From the NCBI RefSeq assembly GCF_014836425.1, contig NZ_JACSQW010000014.1:1-47916 (forward strand): a stretch of DNA of 47,916 nucleotides, written 5' to 3'. Positions 17,913 to 26,197 of this stretch are shown here, in pieces. The DNA is from Limosilactobacillus avistercoris (GTDB lineage Bacteria; Bacillota; Bacilli; Lactobacillales; Lactobacillaceae). The notes under the pieces were generated by a model. The model made no database searches. It was not told where the DNA came from and saw only the letters and a program-made list of their open reading frames with translations. Numbering within the stretch: the first letter of the stretch is position 1; every line of letters begins with the position of its first letter. The translations under genes were made by a program, and so were the position numbers.

Positions 17913-18767
17913 ATGAAGACAAGGATTGCAGTCTTTTCTGATGTCCATGGAAACCTAAGTGCGATGCGGGCAATGTACCGTGATAGTCGTCAACAACATG
18001 TTGATCAGTACTGGTTTGTGGGTGACCTATTGATGCCAGGGCCAAGTGTAAGCGAAATCTGGCGGTTATTTAAGATAATTAATCCAACGGTGATTGTCCG
18101 GGGAAATTGGGATGATCTGGTGGTAAATGGTGTCCGGGGGAAGATGGACGTGAAATTTCCATCCCACATTTACTTTGCTCGGTTAGCCCAGTATGTTGGT
18201 CAAAACGCGCCACGGGGGATGGTCGAAGAGATTGCTAATTGGCCATTGCATGTCACAAAAAAGGTTGGTCCACTTAACTTTGGAATTTCCCATAACCTGC
18301 CATGGTTAAATATGGGTCAGGATCTCTTCCCAACACAGTCAACACAGAATTTTGATCAACTTTTTCCACCTGAAGATCCAGCAATTGATGTCGCAATTTA
18401 TGCCCATGTTCACCATGAAATCATGCGCTATGCTAGTGATGAGCGGATTGTGATGAATCCGGGAGCAGTTGGTGAACCATTTAATGGTTGGGATAAGCTC
18501 CACCGTGATATGCGCGCCCATTACCTGGTGATTGAGGTGGATGATATGGGGATGGCATCCGTCAACTTACGTCATGTTGGGTATGACCGGAAAGCTGAGC
18601 AGGCGATTGCTGATCAGTCTGCAGTTCCGTATCTCGAGCTTTATGACTTGATGATGAAGACGGGTCGGGCATATACTCATGATCCAGAAAAGTTAACCCG
18701 GCTTAACCATAAATATGACTATGCACAACAGTATTTAGACTACTGCAAACGAATTGGTCAAAAATAG
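17913..18767 (+). CDS. Calcineurin-like metallophosphoesterase (YfcE-type)
   Basis: Metal-site motifs run in the expected order: S-D-V-H-G-N near residue 9, G-D-L-L-M-P-G-P near 38, G-N-W-D near 70 (usually G-N-H-D) and A-H-V-H-H, followed by N-P-G-A-V-G-E-P. The 284-residue protein is probably a cytosolic phosphodiesterase or phosphatase. ATG 17913 follows GGAGAGGGAG; a GTG at 17886 would extend it without a ribosome site. The C-terminal third (about 205-284) is extra relative to minimal YfcE. It is monocistronic; the rpsN promoter begins 14 bp after its stop. Confidence 0.87.
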   Translation: MKTRIAVFSDVHGNLSAMRAMYRDSRQQHVDQYWFVGDLLMPGPSVSEIWRLFKIINPTVIVRGNWDDLVVNGVRGKMDVKFPSHIYFARLAQYVGQNAPRGMVEEIANWPLHVTKKVGPLNFGISHNLPWLNMGQDLFPTQSTQNFDQLFPPEDPAIDVAIYAHVHHEIMRYASDERIVMNPGAVGEPFNGWDKLHRDMRAHYLVIEVDDMGMASVNLRHVGYDRKAEQAIADQSAVPYLELYDLMMKTGRAYTHDPEKLTRLNHKYDYAQQYLDYCKRIGQK

Positions 18768-18780
18768 TCAAACTTTTCTC

Positions 18781-18809
18781 TTGTAAGTCTTACAAAAAGT
18801 TAGTATAAT
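18781..18809 (+). promoter_or_regulatory. rpsN promoter with palindromic operator over the -35 box
   Basis: TTGTAA (18781-18786), a 17-bp spacer and TATAAT (18804-18809) form a strong promoter. TTGTAAGTCTTACAA (18781-18795) is a perfect 7-1-7 palindrome covering the -35 box. Its layout resembles the Zur box of Gram-positives (TCGTAATNATTACGA, with most positions conserved). That would fit control of a zinc-independent S14, but it is inference. Confidence 0.65.
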
Positions 18810-18861
18810 AAAATGTAAAGAATTGTTCGCAAATGTTAATTAATAGTTGTGTGAACCTTAA

Positions 18862-18967
18862 TAATGTGTGGGGGTAAGCACATTTCGTTGCAGTCACATA
18901 GAAACAGGATATAAGCTAATTGGGAAAATTAAGAACGGGCTTTTACCAATTAGTTTATTTCTGTTTC
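18862..18967 (+). promoter_or_regulatory. Structured 5' leader of rpsN
   Basis: The transcript leader is about 210 nt long. AATGTG/CACATT form a small hairpin (18862-18883). GAAACAG (18901-18907)/CTGTTTC (18961-18967) enclose CTAATTGG (18916-18923)/CCAATTAG (18946-18953), a two-tier stem. No terminator or known riboswitch motif is visible, so any control would be translational or via stability. Confidence 0.45.
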
Positions 18968-19026
18968 GCCATTCTGTTATCGTCAATTTATTTCAAAAAG
19001 TATATATAAAAGGAGATCTTGAATAT

Positions 19027-19296
19027 ATGGCAAAAAAGTCAAAGATTGCTAAATTAAAGCACCAAGAAGCATTAGTAAAGAAGTACGCTGCCAAGCGTAA
19101 GGAATTAAAGGCCAAGGGTGACTACATTGGCTTGTCCAAGTTACCACGGAATTCCAGTGCCGTTCGTCTACACAATCGTGATCGTTACGATGGCCGTCCT
19201 CATGCTTACATGCGGAAGTTCGGTATGTCTCGTTTAACCTTCCGTGAACTCGCCCACAAAGGTCAAATTCCTGGCGTAAGAAAGGCTAGTTGGTAA
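19027..19296 (+). CDS. rpsN: Ribosomal protein S14, zinc-independent paralog
   Basis: The 89-residue protein ([10 protein letters not shown]) is the long S14 form without the C-x-x-C zinc ribbon; it has no cysteine at all. In Firmicutes this form (rpsN2/rpsNB) usually replaces the zinc-binding 61-residue S14 during zinc limitation. It stands alone, not in the large ribosomal operon, as expected for the paralog. ATG 19027 follows AAAAGGAG; a longer open frame upstream is leader. The palindromic promoter suggests zinc-responsive control. A palindromic repeat begins just after its stop. Confidence 0.93.
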   Translation: MAKKSKIAKLKHQEALVKKYAAKRKELKAKGDYIGLSKLPRNSSAVRLHNRDRYDGRPHAYMRKFGMSRLTFRELAHKGQIPGVRKASW

Positions 19297-19300
19297 ATAG

Positions 19301-19430
19301 TAGAGTGCGAGCCCGTTAAAAGCTTCCGGTGGCTAACGATTTCTCCACCGAACGACGAACTTGTCGTCGGAGGTGGAGGTCGTTAGCTCGAGGAAGCTTA
19401 GGGCGAGCACATTTTGACTATGTTGACTTG
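19301..19430 (+). repeat. Modular palindromic repeat, copy 2
   Basis: This is the most perfect copy: AAGCTTCC (19320-19327)/GGAAGCTT (19392-19399), GCTAACGA (19332-19339)/TCGTTAGC (19380-19387), CTCCACC (19343-19349)/GGTGGAG (19372-19378) and CGACGA (19353-19358)/TCGTCG (19364-19369). The tail GAGCACATTTTGACTATG plus TTGACTTG (19405-19430) matches the other copies. It starts 4 bp after the rpsN stop. Confidence 0.9.
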
Positions 19431-19580
19431 ATAATTTCTCCTGACGAAGGCGGCTTGCGCCTAGGAAGGAGTTTGCTAGCTCTAGGAAATTCGGGCGAAG
19501 CGCAGTAGCTGAGTGGGCTCACAGACGAAATTGATGAATCAATTTCTGATTCACTCCAACATTTCCACTATGCTACCTAG
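19431..19580 (+). repeat. Modular palindromic repeat, copy 3 (divergent, tandem with copy 2)
   Basis: TTTCTCCTGACGAAGG near its start resembles the inner part of other copies (TTTCTCCnnnGAACG). The 3' half folds as GTAGC/GCTAC outside GAGTG/CACTC outside AAATTGAT/ATCAATTT. It ends CATTTCCACTATGCTACCTAG without the first C, close to the common tail. The match to the family is looser than for copies 1, 2 and 4. Confidence 0.5.
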
Positions 19581-19620
19581 AACTAATTTCATACTACTAA
19601 GACTTTTAGTAAAACTATTG

Positions 19621-19736
19621 TTAACATAATCACGAGCGTGTGCTATACTATTAGCTAAAATAGTTAAGTAAGTAAATTAATTGATTAATAACAGTTAACT
19701 TAGGTTGGGATATCCTAAGTTGGCTGTTTTTGTTTT
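19621..19736 (+). ncRNA. Candidate small RNA upstream of ahpC
   Basis: TTAACA (19621-19626), a 17-bp spacer and an extended -10 TGCTATACT (19641-19649) form a good promoter. About 40 bp beyond the expected start, AACTTAGG (19697-19704) pairs with CCTAAGTT (19714-19721), flanked by ACAG/CTGT, and is followed by a T-rich run: an intrinsic terminator. The unit would yield an RNA of about 78 nt with no ORF of note. A separate ahpC promoter follows, so it need not be an ahpC leader. Confidence 0.45.
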
Positions 19737-19748
19737 AAATAAATCAAT

Positions 19749-19825
19749 TTAAAATAATTCTAATTTGGCCTTGATATTAATCTTAAATTGACTATACTAA
19801 AAAGTGTAATTAAGAATGATTCTAA
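19749..19825 (+). promoter_or_regulatory. ahpC promoter with two PerR-like boxes
   Basis: TTGATA (19771-19776), a 16-bp spacer and TATACT (19793-19798) form the promoter. TTAAAATAATTCTAA (19749-19763) and TTAAGAATGATTCTAA (19810-19825) each resemble the PerR/Fur-type box TTAnAATnATTnTAA; the second contains the perfect repeat AGAAT-G-ATTCT. One lies upstream of -35 and one downstream of the start, a layout that fits peroxide-sensing repression. Confidence 0.75.
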
Positions 19826-19842
19826 ATTAAGGAGAGGATTTT

Positions 19843-20409
19843 ATGATGAACTTTATCGGTCACGAAATTGATGATTTCAAGGTTAATGCATACCAAGATG
19901 GAAAGACTAAGGAAGTTACTAAGGCCGACGTTTTAGGTAAGTGGAGCATTTTCTTCTTCTACCCAGCTGACTTTTCATTCGTTTGTCCAACTGAACTAGA
20001 AGCCCTCCAAGATAAGTATGAAGACTTCAAGAAAGCTAATGCTGATATTTATTCTGTTTCTGAAGATACAGAATTCGTTCATAAGGCATGGGCTGAAGCA
20101 TCAGAAAAGATCGGTAAGATTAAGTACAACATGTTAGCCGACCCAGCTGGTAAGCTTGCCCGGATGTTTGATGTCTTAGACGAAGATGCTGGTCAAGCTT
20201 ACCGTGGTGTCTTCATTGTTGACCCTGATGGTAAGATCCAATCCTACACAATTAATAACATGGGCATTGGTCGGAGCGCCGATGAAATTTTACGGACACT
20301 TCAAGCTGCCCAATTTGTTCGTGAACATGGTGATCGTGTTTGCCCTGCCAACTGGAAGCCAGGTCAAGATTCAATTAAGCCAAGTCTTGACCTTGTTGGT
20401 AAGCTTTAA
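19843..20409 (+). CDS. ahpC: Alkyl hydroperoxide reductase subunit C (2-Cys peroxiredoxin)
   Basis: The 188-residue peroxiredoxin reduces hydrogen peroxide and organic peroxides. F-V-C-P-T-E places the peroxidatic cysteine at Cys48 and V-C-P-A-N-W the resolving cysteine at Cys167, the typical 2-Cys AhpC pattern. Ribosome site GGAGAGG precedes tandem ATGs. The reductase gene follows 20 bp later, and the PerR-like boxes indicate peroxide induction of both. Confidence 0.97.
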   Translation: MMNFIGHEIDDFKVNAYQDGKTKEVTKADVLGKWSIFFFYPADFSFVCPTELEALQDKYEDFKKANADIYSVSEDTEFVHKAWAEASEKIGKIKYNMLADPAGKLARMFDVLDEDAGQAYRGVFIVDPDGKIQSYTINNMGIGRSADEILRTLQAAQFVREHGDRVCPANWKPGQDSIKPSLDLVGKL

Positions 20410-20429
20410 TTTAATAGGAGGAAACACCG

Positions 20430-22085
20430 ATGAGCGAGCATATCTATGACTTGATCATCGTCGGTGCCGGGCCAGCTGGATTAACGGCTGGCCTTTATGC
20501 TGGTCGGGCAACCCTTGATACATTAATCCTTGAAGGAAATAGTGTCGGTGGGCAAGTAACGACGACATCCGTTGTTTATAACTATCCCGGGGTAGCAGAA
20601 GTCGACGGTACCGAACTGATGAACAAGATGCAAAAACAAGTTGCGGACTTTGGTGTTGAGATTAAGCACGCTGAAGTTACTAAGTATGATCATTTAAATG
20701 ATGATGTTAAAACTGTGATTGATGCTAATGGGCAACAATATCAGGCCCGAAGCATTATTATTTCTGGTGGGGCTAACCCCAAGAAAGTTGGTTTTCCTGG
20801 TGAAGATAAATTCCGTGGTCGGGGAGTAGCATACTGTTCGACTTGTGATGGCGAACTCTTTACTGGGTTGCAAATCTTCGTTGTTGGTGGGGGTTATGCA
20901 GCAGCAGAAGAGGCTGATTACTTAAGCCGTTATGGTAAACACGTTACCGTATTGGTTCGGGGTGATCACTTTACCTGTCCACCATTGATTGCTTCTCGGG
21001 CATTGGATAATCCCAAGGTAAGTGTTGAGTATAATACCGAAGTCGAAAGCGTTGAAGGTGATGATTACCTTACCGCTGCTACCTTGGTTAATAATAAGAC
21101 TGGTAAAAAGACCGTTTACCACCTTGATGATGGTGATCAGACTTTTGGTGTCTTCGTTTATGTTGGCACCCGGCCAGCAACGCAAAACCTTAAAGGGATC
21201 ATCAAACTTAACCAGCAGGGTTATATCATTACTGATAATCATCGACAAACGAATATTCCTGGTGTCTTTGCTGCTGGTGACATTATTGAAAAGGAACTTC
21301 GGCAAATCGTCACAGCAACTGCTGATGGCGCTGAAGCTGCAACAGCTGCGGAAAAATATGTAACTGAACAAAAGCAGCGGCTAGGGATCCCAATTCATCT
21401 TGAAGCTAAGAAACCAGCAAAAACGGTTGGCCAAACTTCTTCCCTTGATAACCAGGAAGAAGTCACTCCCCATTCAGGTGATTGGTTAACTGCCGATATT
21501 GTGCAACAATTGCAGCCAATCTTTGCTCGTTTAACAAAGAAGATCACCTTACAGGTTCTGACCAACGAAACACCTTTAAGTGACCAACTGGTTGGCTTTG
21601 TAACCGAATTTGCTACATTGGATGAACACATAAATGTTGAAACAAAAGCAGCTCCTCTGGACGTTAAGTACCTTCCTCAATTGAGGTTGCTTGACGATAC
21701 GGAAAAAGATACTGGGCTCCACTATGCTGGTATTCCAACGGGACACGAATTAAATTCGCTTGTCCTCGGTGTTTATAATGTTGTAGGACCCGGACAGACG
21801 ATCTCGCCAGAAATGGTTGAACGGATCAAAAAGCTTCCTGCAGCTAATATTAAGATTGGTGTCTCACTTACTTGTCACTTCTGTCCGGATGTAGTGGCTG
21901 CATGTCAACGGATGGCAGCATTAAATCCTAACATTACTGCCACAATGATTGACCTTCAGCACTTCCCTGAACTACGAAAAGCTAAGAACATCATGAGCGT
22001 GCCTGCCACGATAATTAATGATGGTCCGGTTATCTTTGGTAGTCAGACAATGGAACAACTTGTTAAAGCAGTTGAAGAAGCATAA
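20430..22085 (+). CDS. AhpF-like NAD(P)H peroxiredoxin reductase with permuted domain order
   Basis: The protein (551 residues) starts directly with a thioredoxin-reductase domain: FAD motif G-A-G-P-A-G (12-17), redox pair C-S-T-C (136-139), NAD(P) motif V-G-G-G-Y-A-A near 153-159, and the FAD-closing A-A-G-D-I near 285. A linker of about 40 residues then leads to an AhpF-N-like double thioredoxin domain with C-H-F-C (482-485) and a cis-Pro segment S-V-P-A-T. Enterobacterial AhpF has the C-x-x-C domain first, so the order is reversed here. A ribosome site AGGAGG and the 20-bp gap after ahpC support its role as the electron donor of AhpC. Confidence 0.92.
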   Translation: MSEHIYDLIIVGAGPAGLTAGLYAGRATLDTLILEGNSVGGQVTTTSVVYNYPGVAEVDGTELMNKMQKQVADFGVEIKHAEVTKYDHLNDDVKTVIDANGQQYQARSIIISGGANPKKVGFPGEDKFRGRGVAYCSTCDGELFTGLQIFVVGGGYAAAEEADYLSRYGKHVTVLVRGDHFTCPPLIASRALDNPKVSVEYNTEVESVEGDDYLTAATLVNNKTGKKTVYHLDDGDQTFGVFVYVGTRPATQNLKGIIKLNQQGYIITDNHRQTNIPGVFAAGDIIEKELRQIVTATADGAEAATAAEKYVTEQKQRLGIPIHLEAKKPAKTVGQTSSLDNQEEVTPHSGDWLTADIVQQLQPIFARLTKKITLQVLTNETPLSDQLVGFVTEFATLDEHINVETKAAPLDVKYLPQLRLLDDTEKDTGLHYAGIPTGHELNSLVLGVYNVVGPGQTISPEMVERIKKLPAANIKIGVSLTCHFCPDVVAACQRMAALNPNITATMIDLQHFPELRKAKNIMSVPATIINDGPVIFGSQTMEQLVKAVEEA

Positions 22086-22132
22086 AAAAGCGTTTCATTT
22101 TATACTAGATAAAAAATAAATAATGTATTATT

Positions 22133-22176
22133 AAAGAGTTCCTTACATTCTTACTTGAGATGGGGGAGCTCTTTTT
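22133..22176 (+). terminator. Terminator after the ahpCF operon
   Basis: AAAGAG (22133-22138) and CTCTTT (22169-22174) plus flanking TCC/GGGA form a stem with a long loop, followed by a short T run. An extended -10 TGCTATAAT (22193-22201) for the following locus lies just downstream. Confidence 0.65.
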
Positions 22177-22218
22177 ATAAAAATAGTAAGTCTGCTATAA
22201 TTGAATCTAGAAAGAAGG

Positions 22219-22551
22219 ATGGACAAATCGAGAGTACATATTACCAATACTCACCATATGATTGGGGTAGCTAAGTTAACACAGCATATGGTAACTGACA
22301 TTGCAACTAAGGAACTTGGCTTTCGTGAAATCGGTGTTTTTCAATATCATGATAAAAATGAAAGCAATGATTCATTAACTGCACGATTTGACGGAATGTT
22401 GGCTGGAGTTGAAATGGGGAACGTAATTGTCTTTCAGTCGCCATCCTGGAATTCAGTTGAATGGGATACCGCGTTGCTTAAACGAACGTTGATTTATGAT
22501 CACTTAAAGCGGATTATCTTCATCCATGATGTGATTCCCTTGCTGAAATGA
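22219..22551 (+). pseudogene. gtf3-type accessory-Sec glycosyltransferase, 5' fragment
   Basis: The 110-residue remnant reads V-H-I-T-N...H-M-I-G-V-A-K-L-T-Q near its start, then G-F-R-E-I-G-V-F-Q-Y, V-I-V-F-Q-S-P-S-W-N and I-I-F-I-H-D-V-I-P-L. These are landmarks of Gtf3/Nss-like sugar transferases that extend glycans on serine-rich-repeat adhesins. Intact members have about 330 residues. The frame stops just after the H-D-V-(I/V)-P-L motif, where secA2 sequence begins, so the C-terminal two thirds are deleted. An extended -10 TATAAT (22196-22201) precedes it; the ribosome site AGAAAGAAGG is unusually tight to ATG 22219. Confidence 0.8.
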
Positions 22552-24641
22552 AAACCGGTGAAGGGAAGACTTTAACTGCTACCTTAGTCTTGTATCTCAA
22601 TGCTTTAAGCAAGCAGGGTGCGATTTTGGTGACACCAAATGCCTACCTGGCACAACGTGATGAGGAACAATTAGCTCCCGTTTATGAGTGGATGGGCCTA
22701 ACTGTAAGTACTGGTTTTCCTAAGGATGATCCAGACCGGAAAGTTCGTCCTGAAGAAAAGCGAAAATGGTACAACTCAGATATTCTGTACACAACCGCAA
22801 GTAACCTTGCTTTCGATTACCTATTTAATAACTTGGCGGCAAATAAGGATGGTCAATATTTGCGTCCCTACCACTACGTAATTATTGATGAAGTGGACGA
22901 TGTGCTTTTAGACCAGGCTACGTCACCATTTGTTGTTGCAAGTGCCCCGATGCTACAGTCTAACCTTTACCGGCTATGTGATGACTTTGTGCGGATACTT
23001 GTGCCAAAACGTGACTTTACTGTTCGCCGTCGAGACAAGGCGGTCTGGTTGACGTATAACGGTGTTCAACGTGCTGAACAATATTTTCGGATTCGGAACT
23101 TGTATGATGATGAAAGTCGTGAAGTATACCGTCATATTGCCTTGGCATTGCGGGCCCACTATTTCATGAAGAATGGTCATGATTACTTGGTTGAGAAAGG
23201 GAAGGTCGTTCTCCTTGATGAAACCGATGGTCGGCTAAAGAACGGGGTTAAAGTTAACACCGGTCTTCACCAAGCAGTTGAGCAAAAGGAACACGTTGAA
23301 GTTACTGATAACCAAAAAACGGCTGCCTCGATTACGTTCCCAAGCCTTTTTGGTTTGTTCGATAAAATCTCCGGAATGAGTGGGACCGTTAAGGGTGATG
23401 AAGACGAATTTATCAACGTTTATAATATGGAAGTTGTTCAGATTCCTACTCACAAGCCAGTTATTCGGAAAGATTATCCGGCTAAGATCTACCTAACAAC
23501 TTCAGAAAAATTAAAGCAGGCTCTTAATGATGTCATCACTCTCCATAAAGCAGGACGCCCAATTTTACTAGTTGCTGGTTCAGTAGAAAATTCTGAAATT
23601 ATTTCTAAATTACTCCTGGACCGGGGAATCCCGCATAACGTCCTAAACGCCTTTAATATCGCTCGAGAAGCCGCAATCGTTAAGGATGCTGGCCAGCCAG
23701 GAGCGGTAACGGTAGCGACTAATATGGCCGGACGGGGAACCGATATTAAATTAGGATCCGGTGTTAAGGAAAAAGGTGGTCTTGCCGTTATTGGGACTGA
23801 GATGCTTCCGGAACGGGTTAAATTACAGCTTGCTGGTCGTGCGGGTCGGCAGGATGATCCCGGCTCGAGTCAGTTCTATATTTCACTGGAAGATAGCTAC
23901 ATCGCAAAGGCAAGTACTAAACGATTCAAGAAGATGTACCGGAAGTTAGTTGAAAAACGGCGTAAAGGTGCAATGCCAAAAGAATTAAAGAGCTCACGAA
24001 TCCGGTTTAGTCTTGAAATGTTAAAGAGCCGGGTAGCGGATGGTGAAGTTCGTTCACGGAAGAAGACGAATAAGTATGAAGTGGCTTTGCGGATTCAGCG
24101 GACCCAGTTCTACAAGGAACGGGCAAAGTTGATGAATAATGCCCGGCTAGAGCGAACGGTTGGTAACTGGTTAAGTGAAGGAAACGATGATTTCTTAAAC
24201 ACCCAGACCGAATGGACGGCTAGTCAGTTACAACACTTAATTAATGAGCACTTTACGTATAAGAAAGTCAAGGTCCCAGATAACCTAATGTATAACCGGA
24301 AAGCGCTAAAGAAATATCTTGAAGGTTTATGTACTGATATTTTGAAGGAAAAGTACAAGACCTTAATTAATACGGAGCAGTTAAACCAGTTTTACCGTTC
24401 AGCCCTGTTAACCGCGTTGGATAATTGTTGGACTGATCAGGTTAATTGCCTTAATGATTTACGAATTATTGTTGAACCATGGTCACTTTCTGGTCGTGAT
24501 CCCGGTTATGTATATCAAGTAAAGGCTTTTAACTCTTACAAAAATATGCTTCGTGAAGCACGAAAAAAAGTGGTTGATAACTTGCTGCTTAGTCGGATCA
24601 AACTAAACAAGAAGAACCAACTAGTGGTTAGTTTCAACTAG
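22539..24641 (+). pseudogene. secA2: SecA2 accessory translocase ATPase lacking its N-terminus
   Basis: Homology begins at L-A-E-M-K-T-G-E-G-K-T (22539 onward), a few residues before the Walker A box of SecA proteins. About 85-95 N-terminal residues normally present are missing, replaced by the gtf3 fragment in another frame. The remaining approximately 700 residues are intact: D-E-V-D (DEAD-like box), S-G-M-S-G-T, M-A-G-R-G-T-D-I and G-R-A-G-R-Q-D helicase motifs, and a divergent C-terminus without the SecB zinc tail, as in SecA2. An ATG at 22548 could start a 697-residue protein but has no ribosome site and would lack part of the nucleotide-binding fold. SecA2 drives export of SRR glycoproteins with SecY2 and Asp1-3, none of which are here. 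Confidence 0.85.
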
Positions 24642-24661
24642 TTACACGGGAGGAAGATTAG

Positions 24662-26197
24662 ATGACTGTATATAATGTCAACCTCGGGATTGGTTGGGGA
24701 AGCAGTGGTATAGAATACGCCCAGGCTTACCGTGCGCAATCCTTGCGAAAATTAAAAGTACCAGCTAAATTTATCTTTTCAGATCTGATCTTGGCCAATA
24801 ATATCGAGGATCTAACAAAGAATCTTGGCTATTCCGATGATGAGATTATCTGGTTTTACAATTTCTTTACTGACGTGAAGATTGCACCGTCAGATTACCC
24901 GTTGGGTCAATTTGAAAAGGATATTAACCTTAATGAACGGAATGCTAAACGTGAAGAAATTAATGGCGGAAAGAACTATTTCTATACTTTAGCTGATGAA
25001 GGATTATCAATTAATGTGCGTTTTCATGATCAGAAAAAGAAAACGATTGATCAAGTGTCTTACGTTGCTAATGAAGTGATGGTTAAGCGTGATTTCTACT
25101 CTTACACGAAATATGCGACCGAATATTACAATGGGGTTAAGGAAAATAATCAGGTTACCCACCGTGACTTTTACAACGAAGATGGTAGTGTTGCCTATAC
25201 CCAACATGTTCGGGGACAACATGAGGTTTTTGAATTTCCTGATAAAATCTACTATTCAAAGAATGACCTTTATTTAGAAATGTTGAAACGACTGAAGTTA
25301 ACCAAGGACGATACCATTATTCTTGATCGGGAAGATGATGGAAATATCTTGATTAATGGTCAATTAATTTTTGAACACCATGATCCCGCCAAGTTGGTAA
25401 TCGTGGTCCATGCTGATCACTATGATGAGCACTATACTAACAAGAAGACTGTTTTATGGAACAACTTCTATGAGTACCAATTCACTCATACTAAAGATGT
25501 TGCTAGTTTTATCGTTGCTACTGATAAGCAACGTGACTTATTAAAAAAGCAATTTAAACAATATCAAAACGTACAACCAAATGTTACAACGATTCCGGTC
25601 GGTAATCTTAAACAATTAACGAAGCCGACAACTAAACGGAAACCTCATTCTCTAATTACTGCTTCCCGATTAGCTACCGAAAAGCATATTGACTGGCTAA
25701 TTAAAGCAGTAGCAAAAGCCCACCAGGAAGTGCCGGATGTAACACTTGATATTTATGGCCAGGGTGGTGAAATGGGCCGGTTGAGTCAATTAATTAACCA
25801 GTATAAGGCTAACTCGTATATTCGCCTCATGGGACAACATGATCTAACTACCGTTTACCAAAAGTATGCCGCTTATATTGCTGGTTCGACTAGTGAAGGA
25901 TTTGGCTTAAGTTTGCTTGAAGCAGTTGGTTCTGGCTTACCAATGATTGGTTTCGATGTTCCATATGGTAACCAGACCTTCATTGATGATGGTAAAAATG
26001 GTTACCTATTGCCGTATGCTCAGGATTGGAGTGACGATAAAAAGGTTGACCTTTTGGCCGGAGCGGTCGTCAAACTCTTTACCAAAGCCGATCAAGAAAA
26101 GTTCGTCCAGCGTTCATATGAATTGGCTGAGCCATATTTAACCGATAATGTTGCTAAACGCTGGGGAAAGCTATTGGAGGAATTGAAGAATGATTAA
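24662..26197 (+). CDS. gtfA: Accessory Sec glycosyltransferase GtfA
   Basis: GtfA, with GtfB, adds the first GlcNAc to Ser/Thr of serine-rich-repeat adhesins in the cytosol before export. The 511-residue protein starts T-V-Y-N-V-N-L-G-I-G-W-G-S-S-G-I-E-Y-A-Q-A-Y, the GtfA acceptor and nucleotide-site opening. It has the GT-B/GT4 donor motif G-S-T-S-E-G-F-G-L-S-L-L-E-A near residues 399-412. The central DUF1975-like extension (about 70-210) is present. It follows the truncated secA2 by 20 bp with ribosome site GGGAGGAAG and overlaps gtfB by 8 bp. The gene appears intact although its substrate and export partners are missing here. Confidence 0.92.
   Translation: MTVYNVNLGIGWGSSGIEYAQAYRAQSLRKLKVPAKFIFSDLILANNIEDLTKNLGYSDDEIIWFYNFFTDVKIAPSDYPLGQFEKDINLNERNAKREEINGGKNYFYTLADEGLSINVRFHDQKKKTIDQVSYVANEVMVKRDFYSYTKYATEYYNGVKENNQVTHRDFYNEDGSVAYTQHVRGQHEVFEFPDKIYYSKNDLYLEMLKRLKLTKDDTIILDREDDGNILINGQLIFEHHDPAKLVIVVHADHYDEHYTNKKTVLWNNFYEYQFTHTKDVASFIVATDKQRDLLKKQFKQYQNVQPNVTTIPVGNLKQLTKPTTKRKPHSLITASRLATEKHIDWLIKAVAKAHQEVPDVTLDIYGQGGEMGRLSQLINQYKANSYIRLMGQHDLTTVYQKYAAYIAGSTSEGFGLSLLEAVGSGLPMIGFDVPYGNQTFIDDGKNGYLLPYAQDWSDDKKVDLLAGAVVKLFTKADQEKFVQRSYELAEPYLTDNVAKRWGKLLEELKND

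Noticed and set aside
18868-19026. N-terminal extension of rpsN of 53 codons from a GTG
   Set aside because: S14 starts at M-A-K-K-S with AAAAGGAG upstream; the extension covers the structured leader and is not S14-like.
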